Positions 52,804 to 61,649 are shown, numbered from the stretch's first letter. The stretch: 64,000 nt of DNA from Micromonospora sp. DSM 45708 (GCF_039566955.1 NZ_CP154796.1:620001-684000), one strand, 5' to 3'. The notes: generated by a model from the sequence alone, not told the origin. Numbers and translations: made by a program.

Positions 52804-52845
52804 CCCTTCCAGACCGACAGTTCACCACTTGAAGGGATTTCTCCG

Positions 52846-53481
52846 ATGCGCCCCATGAAGCTCACCGCCGTCGCTCTCGCCGCCACGCTCAGCCTCGGGC
52901 TCGCCGCCTGCGGCGGGGACGGCGACGACAGCGGCGCCGCCGCACCGGCCGCCAGCGCCCCGATGAGTTCCGCGCCGGCCAGCAGCGCCCCCGCGATGGC
53001 CGACGGCCAGTTCGGCAGCGGCTGCGCCGCGGTGCCGACCGACGCGTCGAACCCCGGCAGCTTCGCCGCCATGGCGCAGGTGCCGGTGGCCACCGCCGCG
53101 TCCGGCAACCCGCTGCTGAGCACGCTGGTCACCGCCGTCAAGCAGGCCGGCCTGGTCGACTCGCTGAACAGCGCCCAGGGGCTGACCGTCTTCGCGCCCA
53201 CCAACGACGCGTTCGGCAAGCTGCCCAAGGCCGACCTGGACAAGGTGCTCGCCGACAAGAAGATGCTGACCGGCGTGCTGACCTACCACGTGGTGGAGGG
53301 GCGGCTCGGCCCGGACCAGCTCGCCGGCGCGCACAAGACGCTCCAGGGCGGCGAGGTGACGGTCGCCGGCAGCGGCACCGAGTTCACCGTGAACGGCAAC
53401 TCCATGGTGGTCTGCGGCAACGTGCAGACCGCCAACGCCACCGTCTACATCGTCGACTCGGTCCTGATGCCGAAGTCCTGA
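52846..53481 (+). CDS. Fasciclin-domain lipoprotein (MPT70/83-like)
   Basis: The 211-residue exported lipoprotein has a lipobox (LGLAAC near residue 22), a Ser/Ala-rich linker with many Ala-Pro-Ser repeats, and a fasciclin domain (about 75-210) with the FAPTNDAF and YHVVEGRL signatures. It resembles the SigK-controlled antigens MPT70 and MPT83 and may act in envelope or metal adaptation. It starts at ATG 52846, or at 52855. It is first in a unit with the molybdopterin oxidoreductase (30 bases apart), driven by the SigK-type promoter. Confidence 0.9.
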   Translation: MRPMKLTAVALAATLSLGLAACGGDGDDSGAAAPAASAPMSSAPASSAPAMADGQFGSGCAAVPTDASNPGSFAAMAQVPVATAASGNPLLSTLVTAVKQAGLVDSLNSAQGLTVFAPTNDAFGKLPKADLDKVLADKKMLTGVLTYHVVEGRLGPDQLAGAHKTLQGGEVTVAGSGTEFTVNGNSMVVCGNVQTANATVYIVDSVLMPKS

Positions 53482-53511
53482 CGCGGCAACGACCGGCGAG
53501 GGGAGGAACCG

Positions 53512-55125
53512 ATGATCCGCCGTACCCTGGCGGCTGCCGGAACGGGCCTGCTCGCGGCGGCCGCCGGGGTGGCGGTCGCGGAGCTGCTCGCCACCGGCGT
53601 CCGCCCGCAGGCGGCACCGCTGGTCGCGGTCGGTAGCGCCGTGGTGGACGGCGCGCCGACCCCGGTCAAGGAATGGGCGGTGCGCACGTTCGGCACGTAC
53701 GACAAGCCGCTGCTGCTGGCCGGCATCACGCTGGCGCTGGCGCTGCTCGCGGCGCTGACCGGGGTCGCCGCGCGACGCCGTCCGGCGCTGGGCCTGCTCG
53801 GACCGGCGGTGCTCGGGGTGGCCGGCGTCGCCGCCGCGCTGACCCGCCCCGACGCCCGCCCGGCCGACGCGCTGCCGTCCCTGGCCGGTGCCGTGGTGGC
53901 CGCCGTACTGCTGCGACTGCTGCCCCTGCCCGGCCTGCCGCGCCGGCCGCCCCTGCCCGCCGCCGGCCCCGAGCCGGTGGGTCCGGCGGTGCCCGGCACC
54001 GGCTCCGGCGCGACCGGCGACGGTGTGGCCGGTTCGGGTACGGCCGGTTCGAGCCGGCCCGGGGCGGACCGGCCGACGCGGCGGGCGGTGGTACGGAACG
54101 CGACGCTCGTCGCCGCCGGCACCGTGTTCGCCGGGGCCGGCGCGGCCGTGCTACGCCGGCGGAACGTGGCCGACGCGGCCCGGTCCCGGGAAGCCGTCCG
54201 GCTGCCCGCGCCGGCCTCGCCGGCCCGGCCGCTGCCCGCCGGCGTGGCACCCGGCTTCCGCACCCCGACCGAGGACTTCTACCGGGTGGACACCGCGCTC
54301 ACCGTGCCCCGGATCGACGTGGACGCCTGGCGGCTGCGGCTGCACGGCCTGGTGGCGCGGCCGGTCGAGGTGAGCTTCGCCGAGCTGCTCGATCGCGGGC
54401 TGATCGAGCGGGACATCACGCTGAGCTGTGTGTCCAACGAGGTCGGCGGCCCGTACGTGGGGACCGCCCGGTGGCTCGGCGCGCCGCTCGCCCCGTTGCT
54501 GCGCGCGGCGGGCATCCGGTCCGGCGCCGACCAGCTCGTCGCCCGCTCCGACGAGGGGATGACCATCGGTACGCCGATCGAGACGCTCCTCGACGGGCGG
54601 GACGCCATGCTCGCGCTCGGCATGAACGGGGCGCCGCTGCCGTTCGCGCACGGCTTCCCGGTCCGGATGCTCACCCCCGGCCTGTTCGGGTACGCGGGAG
54701 CGTGCAAGTGGGTCACCGACCTGGAGGTGACCACGTTCGAGGCCTTCGACGCGTACTGGGTGCGGCGGGGCTGGGCGCGGCGGGCACCGGTGCGGACCGC
54801 GTCCCGCATCGACCGGCCCGCGCCGTTCGCCCGGATCCCGGCCGGACCGGTCACCGTGGCCGGGGTGGCCTGGGCGCAGCACCGGGGCATCTCGGCGGTG
54901 GAGGTGTCGGTGGACGGTGGCCCGTGGCGGGCGGCCGAGCTGCTGCCCACCGCCTCCACCGACACCTGGGTCCAGTGGCGGTACGCCTGGTCCGCCCCGA
55001 CCGGCCCGCACAGCCTGCGGGTACGCGCCACCGACGGCACCGGCGCGGTGCAGCCCGAGCAACGCCGCACCCCGTTCCCCGACGGCGCCACCGGCCACCA
55101 CACCATCACCCTCACGGTGCGATGA
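53512..55125 (+). CDS. Membrane-anchored molybdopterin-dependent oxidoreductase (sulfite-oxidase family)
   Basis: The 537-residue protein has an N-terminal membrane part with about four spans (from residue 8), a Pro-rich linker, a second hydrophobic Tat-like segment (RRAVVRNATLVAAGTVFAGAG near residues 187-207), and a molybdopterin domain with the ligand cysteine in ITLSCVSNEVGGP near residue 306, then a dimerisation beta domain. It probably works outside the membrane in reductive repair or sulfite/sulfoxide chemistry. GGGGAGGAACCG precedes the ATG. Its place after the fasciclin gene suggests SigK control. Confidence 0.88.
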   Translation: MIRRTLAAAGTGLLAAAAGVAVAELLATGVRPQAAPLVAVGSAVVDGAPTPVKEWAVRTFGTYDKPLLLAGITLALALLAALTGVAARRRPALGLLGPAVLGVAGVAAALTRPDARPADALPSLAGAVVAAVLLRLLPLPGLPRRPPLPAAGPEPVGPAVPGTGSGATGDGVAGSGTAGSSRPGADRPTRRAVVRNATLVAAGTVFAGAGAAVLRRRNVADAARSREAVRLPAPASPARPLPAGVAPGFRTPTEDFYRVDTALTVPRIDVDAWRLRLHGLVARPVEVSFAELLDRGLIERDITLSCVSNEVGGPYVGTARWLGAPLAPLLRAAGIRSGADQLVARSDEGMTIGTPIETLLDGRDAMLALGMNGAPLPFAHGFPVRMLTPGLFGYAGACKWVTDLEVTTFEAFDAYWVRRGWARRAPVRTASRIDRPAPFARIPAGPVTVAGVAWAQHRGISAVEVSVDGGPWRAAELLPTASTDTWVQWRYAWSAPTGPHSLRVRATDGTGAVQPEQRRTPFPDGATGHHTITLTVR

Positions 55126-55134
55126 CGGGCGCTT

Positions 55135-55329
55135 CTAACCGGTGAACAGGGCCAGCGCCTCGCCCAGCTCGCCCGGGGTGTCGAACTCCTCGGCCGGCAA
55201 CGTGCGGAGCATCTGGAGCGTCTCGGTGCTGGCACCGTTCTCCTGGCCCCAGCGGACCAGGTCCTCCCGGGAGACCGGGTAGTCGAGCCCGGAGACGAAC
55301 TCCTGCAACTGCGCGCCGCTCACGGTCAT
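55135..55329 (-). CDS. DUF2795 small protein
   Basis: The 64-residue protein has the DUF2795 pattern: LQEFVSGLDYPVSREDLVRWGQEN, followed by LPAEEFDTPGELGEAL. It is a compact helical protein of unknown role, often near stress genes in actinomycetes. The GTG/ATG start region begins MTVSGAQLQ at 55329. It ends 9 bases from the convergent oxidoreductase stop. Confidence 0.85.
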   Translation of the reverse strand: MTVSGAQLQEFVSGLDYPVSREDLVRWGQENGASTETLQMLRTLPAEEFDTPGELGEALALFTG

Positions 55330-55410
55330 GTCGCGCGGCTACCCGCTGGGCGGGACGGCATGCCCGTCCCGGCGGCGGTTTGCCCCGGCGGGGCCCGGGT
55401 AGCCGCGTAC

Positions 55411-56667
55411 ATGCTGGTTCAGCGGCTCGGTGCGCCGAGCGACTTCGACCCGCTGCTGGAGCGCGTCCGCGACGCCCGCATCGTGATGATCGGCGAGGCG
55501 ACGCACGGCAGCTACGACTACTACCGCCTGCGCGAGCAGTTGACCCGGCGGCTCATCGCCGAGCAGGGGTTCGACTTCGTCGCGGTGGAGGGGGACTGGC
55601 CGGACTGCGACCGGGTGCACCGCTCGGTGGTGGGCGCACCGGGCGGGCTGGCCGATCCGATGGTCGCGTTGGAGCGGTTCGAACGCTGGCCCACCTGGAT
55701 GTGGGCCAACGCGGAGGTGGCCCGGTTCTGCCGGTGGCTGCGCGCCTGGAACCTGGAGCGGCCGGAGGGGGAGCGGGCGGGCTTCCACGGCCTCGACGTC
55801 TACTCGCTCTGGGAGTCGATGCAGGCCATCTTCGACTACCTGGGCGAGGAGGACCCGGCGTCGCTGGAGGCGGCCCAGGAGGCGTACCGCTGCTTCGAGC
55901 CGTACGGCAAAAAGGTCGAGGAGTACGGCATGGCCAGCCGGTTCGTCTCCGCCCGGTGCGAGGAGGAGGTGGTCCGGCTGTTGGCGCGTACCCGGGAACA
56001 GGCCGCCGCGGACGGCCCGGACCGCTTCTCGGCGTGGCAGAACGCGGAGGTGGTGGCCGGCGCGGAACGGTACTACCGGGCCATGGTGGGCGGCGGCCCG
56101 GAGTCGTGGAACGTCCGCGACGTCCACATGGCCGACACGCTGGACCGGCTGCTCGACCGCTACGGGCCGGACGCGCGCGGCGTCGTGTGGGCGCACAACA
56201 CGCACGTCGGCGACGCGCGGGCCACCGAGATGGCGGCCGACGGCATGGTCAACATCGGTCAGCTCGGTCGGGAACGGCACGGCCGGGACGCGGTGGCGTT
56301 GATCGGGCTCGGTAGTTACCGGGGCACCGTGGTCGCCGCCCCGCGCTGGGGTTCCCCGGCGGAGACGATGGTGGTGCCGCCGGCCCGGAAGGGGTCGGTG
56401 GAGCACCTGTTGCACGAGTTGATGCCGGACCGGGCGGTGCTGGTGTTCGGCGGCCCGGACGAGCCGGGCTGGGTCACCGGGGAGGCGGACCACCGGGCCA
56501 TCGGCGTGGTGTACGACCCGAGCTTCGAGTCGTGGGGCAACTACGTGTCGACCCGGCTGGGCGAGCGGTACGACGCGTTCGTCTGGTGCGACGAGACGAC
56601 CGCGCTGCACCCGCTGCCGGCGCTGATGACGCCGGGCGAGATGGAGACGTACCCGGCCGGGGTGTGA
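55411..56667 (+). CDS. Erythromycin esterase family protein
   Basis: The 418-residue protein is of the Ere/succinoglycan-biosynthesis esterase family: IVMIGEATHGSYDYY near residues 26-40 (Glu and His of the active site), WANAEV near 99, and HNTHVGDAR near 265. Ere enzymes hydrolyse the macrolide lactone, but most chromosomal relatives have other, unknown substrates. The ATG at 55411 is chosen because MLVQRLG begins the domain; no strong ribosome site precedes it, and a GTG a few codons upstream is possible. It is four kilobases from the erm gene. Confidence 0.85.
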   Translation: MLVQRLGAPSDFDPLLERVRDARIVMIGEATHGSYDYYRLREQLTRRLIAEQGFDFVAVEGDWPDCDRVHRSVVGAPGGLADPMVALERFERWPTWMWANAEVARFCRWLRAWNLERPEGERAGFHGLDVYSLWESMQAIFDYLGEEDPASLEAAQEAYRCFEPYGKKVEEYGMASRFVSARCEEEVVRLLARTREQAAADGPDRFSAWQNAEVVAGAERYYRAMVGGGPESWNVRDVHMADTLDRLLDRYGPDARGVVWAHNTHVGDARATEMAADGMVNIGQLGRERHGRDAVALIGLGSYRGTVVAAPRWGSPAETMVVPPARKGSVEHLLHELMPDRAVLVFGGPDEPGWVTGEADHRAIGVVYDPSFESWGNYVSTRLGERYDAFVWCDETTALHPLPALMTPGEMETYPAGV

Positions 56668-56668
56668 C

Positions 56669-56694
56669 GGGTGGGGCCCCGCGGGGCCCCACCC
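56669..56694. terminator. Bidirectional terminator between esterase and MMPL genes
   Basis: A 12-base perfect inverted repeat (56669-56680 with 56683-56694) separated by two bases lies directly between the two convergent stops, so it can end both transcripts. Confidence 0.75.
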
Positions 56695-56701
56695 GGACGG
56701 C

Positions 56702-58882
56702 TCACACCTCGGCGGGCTCCTTCTTGGCCAGGTGGGCGCGCAGGCCCTCGCCTTCGACGTCCACGTTGGGCAGGATCCTGTTCAGCCAGCGCGGCAGCCA
56801 CCAGGCGGCGTTGTTCAGCAGCGACATCACCGCCGGCACGATGGTCATCCGGACCACGAACGCGTCGATGGCGACGCCGATCGCGAGCGCGAAGCCCATC
56901 GACTTGATGATCGGGTCGTCGAGGAAGACGAAGCCGCCGAACACCGACATCATGATGAGCGCCGCGGCGGTGACCACCCGGGCGCCGTGCCCCATGCCGT
57001 TGATGGTGGCCTGGCGGGCGGTGTCCCCGTGCACGAAGTCCTCGCGCATCCGGGAGACCAGGAAGACCTCGTAGTCCATGGCCAGGCCGAACAGGATGCC
57101 GATCAGCAGGATCGGCAGGAAGCTGACCAGCGGCGCCGGCGTGTCGACGCCGAGCAGTCCGGCCAGGTGGCCCTGCTGGAACACCGCGACCGTGATGCCG
57201 AACGTGGCCGCCACGGTGAGCAGGAACCCGAGCGCCGCCTTCACCGGCACCAGGATCGACCGGAACACCAGCATCAGCAGCAGGACCGAGAGTCCCACCA
57301 CCAGCAGCAGGTAGACCGGGAGCGCGTCGGAGAGCTTCTCCGACACGTCGATGCCGATCGCGGTGACGCCGGTGAGCAGCACCTCCGCGTTGCCGATGCC
57401 GCCGACCTGCCGGCGGATGTCGTGCACCAGCTCCTCGGTCTTCTCGTCGGTCGGCCCGGTCTTCGGGATCACGCCGAGCAGCGCGGTGCGGCCGGACGGG
57501 TCGAGCTGCGGCGGGGCCACCGCCAGCACGCCGTCGGTCTTCTGGATCAGCGCGGCGACCTGCGGCACGGCGGCCTGGGTGGCCTGCGGCGAGTCGGCGG
57601 TGACCACGACCGCCAGCCGGCCGGTGAAGCCGGGGCCGAAGCCCTCCCGGATCAGGTCGTTGCTGACCCGCGCCGGGGTGCCCTCGGCGGCGGTGGAGGC
57701 GTCCGGGAGCGCCAGGCGCATGTCCTGCGACGGGATCGCCAGCAGGCCGAGGCCGAGCAGGCCGACCAGGATCACCGGGATGCGGAATCGGGTCACCCAG
57801 TGCGCCCAGCGGAACCCGAAGCCGGAGCGGTCCTCCGAGCCGGTGCCCGGGTCCGCGACCGCCTCGCGGTTGCGGAGCTTGCGCGGCAGCACCTTACGGC
57901 CGGCGAAGCCGAGCAGCGCCGGGGCCAACGTGATCGCCACCAGCACGGCCACGGTGACGGTGCCGGCGGCGGCCAGACCCATCACGGTGAGGAACGGAAT
58001 GCCCACCACGGCCAGGCCGGCCAGGGCCACCACCACTGTCGCGCCGGCGAAGACCACGGCGGAGCCGGCGGTGCCGACCGCGCGACCGACCGCCTCCTCG
58101 GGGGAGAGCCCGTCGAGCAGGTTCTGCCGGTGCCGGGAGGTGATGAACAGCGAGTAGTCGATGCCGACCGCCAGGCCGAGCATCAGCGCCAGGATCGGTG
58201 CGGTGCTGGTCAGCTCGACCGCGCCGCTGAGCGCGAACAGGCCGGCCATGCCGACGCCGACACCGATCAGCGCGTTCAGCATGGTCATCCCGGCCGCCAC
58301 CAGCGAGCCGAACGTGATGACCAGGACGATCGCCGCGACCAGCACGCCGAGCGCCTCGGTCGAGCCGACCTCCGGCTCGCCGTTGAGCACCTCGCCGCCG
58401 GGCGCGATCTGCCAGCCCTGCGCCTCGGCCTGCTGGCCGACCTTCTCGTACGCGTCGCGCTGCTCGGTGGTGACGTCGTCCGCGCGGCCGGCGAACTGCA
58501 CCTGGATCAGCGCGTACCGGCCGTCCGGCGTGAGCGCCTGCGCCTGGTAGGGGTCGATCGCGCCGACGACGCCGGGCAGCGTGGCCGCCTCCTGGGTGAC
58601 CTGCTTGACCACCGCCTGGCCGGCCGGCGACGTGAGCGCGCCGTCCTGCGGCGCCTTGACGGCGATGGTGCCGGTGGCGCCACTGGCCGCCGGGAACCGG
58701 TCGGCGAGCAGGTCGATCGCCTTCTGCGACTCGGTGCCGGGCATGGTGAAGTTGCTCGCCGTCGGGCCCCTCAGCGTGGCCGCGGCCAGGCCGAGGCCGA
58801 CGAGTACGACGAGCCAGACGACGGCGACGAGTCGCCGTCGGCGCAGGGATGCCCGGCCGAGCCGGTACAGCAGGGTCGCCAT
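56702..58882 (-). CDS. MMPL family exporter
   Basis: The 726-residue RND/MMPL transporter has about twelve spans in two halves, each with a large extracellular loop; the first half shows GIDYSLFITSRHR (near residues 240-250) and the second DYEVFLVSRMREDF (near 600-615), the family's proton-relay Asp-Tyr pairs. It exports lipids or hydrophobic drugs. It is preceded by a TetR gene (36 bases) with paired palindromes in its promoter, so substrate-induced derepression is likely. ATG at 58882. Confidence 0.92.
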   Translation of the reverse strand: MATLLYRLGRASLRRRRLVAVVWLVVLVGLGLAAATLRGPTASNFTMPGTESQKAIDLLADRFPAASGATGTIAVKAPQDGALTSPAGQAVVKQVTQEAATLPGVVGAIDPYQAQALTPDGRYALIQVQFAGRADDVTTEQRDAYEKVGQQAEAQGWQIAPGGEVLNGEPEVGSTEALGVLVAAIVLVITFGSLVAAGMTMLNALIGVGVGMAGLFALSGAVELTSTAPILALMLGLAVGIDYSLFITSRHRQNLLDGLSPEEAVGRAVGTAGSAVVFAGATVVVALAGLAVVGIPFLTVMGLAAAGTVTVAVLVAITLAPALLGFAGRKVLPRKLRNREAVADPGTGSEDRSGFGFRWAHWVTRFRIPVILVGLLGLGLLAIPSQDMRLALPDASTAAEGTPARVSNDLIREGFGPGFTGRLAVVVTADSPQATQAAVPQVAALIQKTDGVLAVAPPQLDPSGRTALLGVIPKTGPTDEKTEELVHDIRRQVGGIGNAEVLLTGVTAIGIDVSEKLSDALPVYLLLVVGLSVLLLMLVFRSILVPVKAALGFLLTVAATFGITVAVFQQGHLAGLLGVDTPAPLVSFLPILLIGILFGLAMDYEVFLVSRMREDFVHGDTARQATINGMGHGARVVTAAALIMMSVFGGFVFLDDPIIKSMGFALAIGVAIDAFVVRMTIVPAVMSLLNNAAWWLPRWLNRILPNVDVEGEGLRAHLAKKEPAEV

Positions 58883-58918
58883 GGACCTTCCTTCGTCCTC
58901 GGGTGCGAACTGGTGGGA

Positions 58919-59464
58919 TCAGGTGGTGGGTTCGAGCGCGCGGTGTGCCACGGCGAGCAGCGCGGGTCGCAGCTCCTCGTCGGGGATGTCCAGGAACTCG
59001 CCGCAGGTCTCGGCGATGCCGGCCAGCACGACCAGCGCGGCGACGCGGGCCACCGGCCGGTCGGAGAAGCCGGCGAACGCGGCGATCAGCCGTTCGGAGA
59101 TCTGCTGGATGTGCGCGAACGCCGGCTGCTGGAGCAGATCCGGGAATTCACCCCGGAGCAGCGCGATCTCCCGGCGGAAGCGGACCGCCAGGTCGACGAA
59201 GCCCTCGGCGGCGGCCTGCTGCGCCGGCGCGCCGGTCAGGTCGGCGAGCCGGGCGTCGAGCGCCTCCAGCATCGCGATGGCCGGGGCCATCAGCTCGCAG
59301 AGCAGGGCGTCCTTGCTGGCGAAGTGGTAGAGCACGGTGGCCTTGGAGCAGCCCACCTCGCGGGCGATGTCCTGTAGTGAGGTGCCCTTGTAACCGGTGA
59401 CGGCGAACCGACGGGCCGCGGCGGTGAGCAGCTCGTCGTGGGTGGCCGGGGTAGCACGTGCCAT
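58919..59464 (-). CDS. TetR/AcrR family regulator
   Basis: The 181-residue regulator has the N-terminal helix-turn-helix (LLTAAARRFAVTGYKGTSLQDIAREVGCSKATVLYHFASKDALL) and a helical ligand-binding C-terminus. It presumably represses its own operon with the MMPL exporter by binding the two palindromes at 59479-59513. The ATG at 59464 starts MARATPATHDEL; an upstream in-frame start lies within the operators. Confidence 0.92.
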   Translation of the reverse strand: MARATPATHDELLTAAARRFAVTGYKGTSLQDIAREVGCSKATVLYHFASKDALLCELMAPAIAMLEALDARLADLTGAPAQQAAAEGFVDLAVRFRREIALLRGEFPDLLQQPAFAHIQQISERLIAAFAGFSDRPVARVAALVVLAGIAETCGEFLDIPDEELRPALLAVAHRALEPTT

Positions 59465-59478
59465 GCTCTCCAGCATGC

Positions 59479-59513
59479 CTGACCGATCGGTCAGCACCTG
59501 ACCGATCGGTCAG
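59479..59513. promoter_or_regulatory. Two identical 16-bp operator palindromes
   Basis: The perfect palindrome CTGACCGATCGGTCAG occurs at 59479-59494 and 59498-59513, centres 19 bases apart. It lies just ahead of the tetR start and is the obvious binding site of that regulator, possibly for two dimers. Confidence 0.85.
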
Positions 59514-59938
59514 ACGGATCGCGTGGGCTTCGCCACAGGGTGCTCCCGGTCGTACGCGGCCCGCGCCGCGCTTATCGACTCGCGGTGCCGCTCGGCCCAG
59601 CGCGTGAGCGTGACCAGCGACTCGTACAGCTCCCGGGCCATCGGGGTGGCGGTGTACTCCACCTTCGGCGGCACCGTCGGATGCACGTGCCGGACCAGCA
59701 GCCCGTCGCGCTCCAGGTTGCGCAGCGTCAGCGTGAGCATCCGTCGACTGATGCCCTCCACCCGCCGTTCCAGCTCGGTGAAGCGGATCGGGCCGGGCGA
59801 GGCGGCGATCAGGATGCCGATGCTCCACTTGCCGCCGACCCGGTCCAGCGCCTCCCGCACCGTGCAGGCGGACGCCTGCGTCTCGCCCCGGGTCGGGTCG
59901 GCCGGGCCGGGCGCGCACCGGTTGTCCTGGAAACCCAC
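59510..59938 (-). CDS. HxlR family transcriptional regulator
   Basis: The 142-residue winged-helix protein has the HxlR signature CTVREALDRVGGKWSIGIL near residues 25-43 and RFTELERRVEGISRRMLT (near 54-71), with NLERDGLLVRHV following. It may sense redox or electrophiles through its cysteines C8 and C25. The start is the GTG at 59938 because GGAGGAGG lies five bases upstream; the longer frame runs into the repeat element. Its end overlaps the TetR operator region. Confidence 0.85.
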   Translation of the reverse strand: MGFQDNRCAPGPADPTRGETQASACTVREALDRVGGKWSIGILIAASPGPIRFTELERRVEGISRRMLTLTLRNLERDGLLVRHVHPTVPPKVEYTATPMARELYESLVTLTRWAERHRESISAARAAYDREHPVAKPTRSV

Positions 59939-60061
59939 CGCGCCTCCTCCGCTCGGCCGGATGGTGGCCTCGGCAAACATCATGCGCCATGGGTGACGCC
60001 GGGCGGCCGGGTGCCTGCGGCTGTCACGTGTCGAGGCGGAGGAGGACCTGTGGCATTCCTG

Positions 60062-60384
60062 CCTACGAACTTGATGGCATGGATGGGTCGGGGCTGGGCG
60101 AAGCCGGCCGACGGCCGGGCCGTGCCCGTGCCGTGTCGGCCGTGCCTGTGCCGTGTCGGCCGTGCCTGTGCCGTGTCGGCCGTGCCTGTGCCGTGTCGGC
60201 CGTGCCTGTGCCGTGTCGGCCGTGCCTGTGCCGTGTCGGCCGTGCCTGTGCCGTGTCGGCCGTACCCGCGCCGCCGGCCGTACCCGTGCGTGTCCGGGTC
60301 CTGTTCCCGGGCGTTGCGTCCGCGTCCGTCTCGGACGAGGTCCGCCGGATAGCCGTGACCCGTTCACGCCATCAAGTTTGTAGG
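60062..60384. mobile_element. Inverted-repeat-flanked 323-bp element (MITE-like)
   Basis: A 17-base terminal inverted repeat (CCTACGAACTTGATGGC at 60062-60078, its complement with one difference at 60368-60384) encloses a 323-base segment with no gene but with the 20-bp tandem array. Size and structure fit a miniature transposable element or a locus-specific repeat. No target-site duplication was seen. Confidence 0.5.
60121..60260. repeat. 20-bp tandem array, seven units
   Basis: Seven consecutive units CGTGCCTGTGCCGTGTCGGC fill 60121-60260; only the first differs by one base. Perfect identity of six units implies recent amplification. There are no spacers between units, so it is not a CRISPR array. 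Confidence 0.85.
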
Positions 60385-60558
60385 AACCACTGGTGGACCG
60401 GCCGGTCGGTGCGCCGCCCCGGCGGCTGATCGGTCGCCCGGTGTGGCGGGCCGGGGAACTCCGCCGCCGGTCCACGCCGGGCCATCCCGCGCCGGGCGCG
60501 GGGAGTTGGCCGCCGTGTCGGGGTTGCCGAGGCGCGCCCGGGCCGGGAAGGTGGTCGG

Positions 60559-61518
60559 ATGGGCGCCGCTGACGAGACCCGGGACGGGATCTCGCTGACC
60601 AACCTCGACCAGCCGCTGTTCGACTCCGCCGGCGCGACCAAGCGCGACCTGGTCGACTACCTGGACGCGCTGCACGGGCGGATCCTGCCGGAACTGCGCG
60701 ACCGGCCGCTGTCGGTGCTGCGGGTCCGGCCCGGCCAGGAGCCGTTCATGCAGAAGAACCTGCCGAAGTACACGCCGGAGTGGGTGCGCCGCACCGAGGT
60801 CTGGGCGGAGGCGTCGCACCGGCGCATCTCGTACGCGCTCTGCGACGACCGCCGGACGCTGCTCTGGTTCGCCAACCAGCGGGCGGTGGAGTACCACCCC
60901 ACGCTGGCCCACGCCGGGGCGCCCGAGCACCCCACCCACCTGGTGCTCGACCTGGACCCGCCGGAGGGGGAGACGTTCGGCGCGGCGGTGCGCGTCGCGC
61001 TGCTGGTGCGGCAGGCGCTCACCGACGCCGGGCTGGCCGGTGCGGTCAAGACCAGCGGCGCGAAGGGCCTGCACGTGATCGTGCCGGTGACGCCGGAGAT
61101 CACGGCCGAGGAGGCCGCCGCCGCGACCCGGGCGCTCGCGGCCCGCACCGAACGGCTCGACCCGGCGCTGGCCACCACCGCGTTCATCCTGGCCGACCGC
61201 GGGGGCCGGGTCTTCGTGGACTCCACCCGCGCGTACGGGGCGACGGTGGTGGCCGCGTACAGCCCGCGGATCCGGCCCGGCACGCCGGTGTCGTACCCGA
61301 TCGGCTGGGCCGACCTGGAGTCGGCGACGCCCGCCGACTTCACCGTGCGGACCGTGCCGGCGCTGCTCGGCGACCGTGACCCGTGGGTCGAGGCGTTGCC
61401 CGCGCCGCAGTCGCTGCCGGCGGAGCTGGTCGCCGAGGGGCGGACCATCCCGGTGGCCCGGGTCCAGGCGATGCACGAGGGCAAGCGGCGTGCCCGGGCC
61501 CGCCGGGAGGCCGGCTGA
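60559..61518 (+). CDS. LigD-type DNA repair polymerase/primase domain protein
   Basis: The 319-residue protein is a stand-alone polymerase domain of LigD (archaeo-eukaryotic primase fold): SLTNLDQPLF and GATKRDLVDYL at the start, FMQKNLPKYTPEWV, the metal-binding LDLDP near residue 133, and SGAKGLHVIVP near 170. In bacterial end-joining it adds nucleotides to DNA ends, partnered with Ku and a ligase; neither is in this window. An ATG start at 60559 is preceded by GGGAAGGTGG. Confidence 0.9.
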   Translation: MGAADETRDGISLTNLDQPLFDSAGATKRDLVDYLDALHGRILPELRDRPLSVLRVRPGQEPFMQKNLPKYTPEWVRRTEVWAEASHRRISYALCDDRRTLLWFANQRAVEYHPTLAHAGAPEHPTHLVLDLDPPEGETFGAAVRVALLVRQALTDAGLAGAVKTSGAKGLHVIVPVTPEITAEEAAAATRALAARTERLDPALATTAFILADRGGRVFVDSTRAYGATVVAAYSPRIRPGTPVSYPIGWADLESATPADFTVRTVPALLGDRDPWVEALPAPQSLPAELVAEGRTIPVARVQAMHEGKRRARARREAG

Positions 61519-61537
61519 CCGGGAGGCCGGCAACGCG

Positions 61538-61565
61538 AAAGCCCGGGCGCGGCGGCCCGGGCTTT
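61538..61565. terminator. Bidirectional terminator between the LigD-like gene and tRNA-Arg
   Basis: Arms 61538-61548 and 61555-61565 (AAAGCCCGGGC with its complement) form a perfect 11-bp stem and six-base loop, with A-rich and T-rich flanks on either side. It can serve both the rightward gene and the leftward tRNA. Confidence 0.85.
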
Positions 61566-61577
61566 GAGAATGTCTGG

Positions 61578-61649
61578 TGCCCCCGGCAGGATTCGAACCT
61601 GCGCCCCCGCCTCCGGAGGGCGGTGCTCTATCCCCTGAGCTACGGGGGC
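61578..61649 (-). tRNA. tRNA-Arg (anticodon CCG)
   Basis: A 72-base cloverleaf without encoded CCA reads on the minus strand: acceptor GCCCCCG pairing with CGGGGGC, D arm GCTC/GAGC, anticodon arm CCGCC-CTCCGGA-GGCGG with CCG at the anticodon, and T arm GCAGG-TTCGAAT-CCTGC. It decodes CGG codons for arginine, one of the abundant codons at this GC content. Confidence 0.95.

Noticed and set aside
60121..60260. Possible CRISPR array
   Set aside because: The 20-bp units are head to tail without spacers, and no cas gene is present.
60062..60475. Long N-terminal extension of the HxlR frame through the tandem array
   Set aside because: The extension is made of the 20-bp repeat translated into RHGTG-type low complexity; a GTG with a strong ribosome site at 59938 gives a normal HxlR protein.
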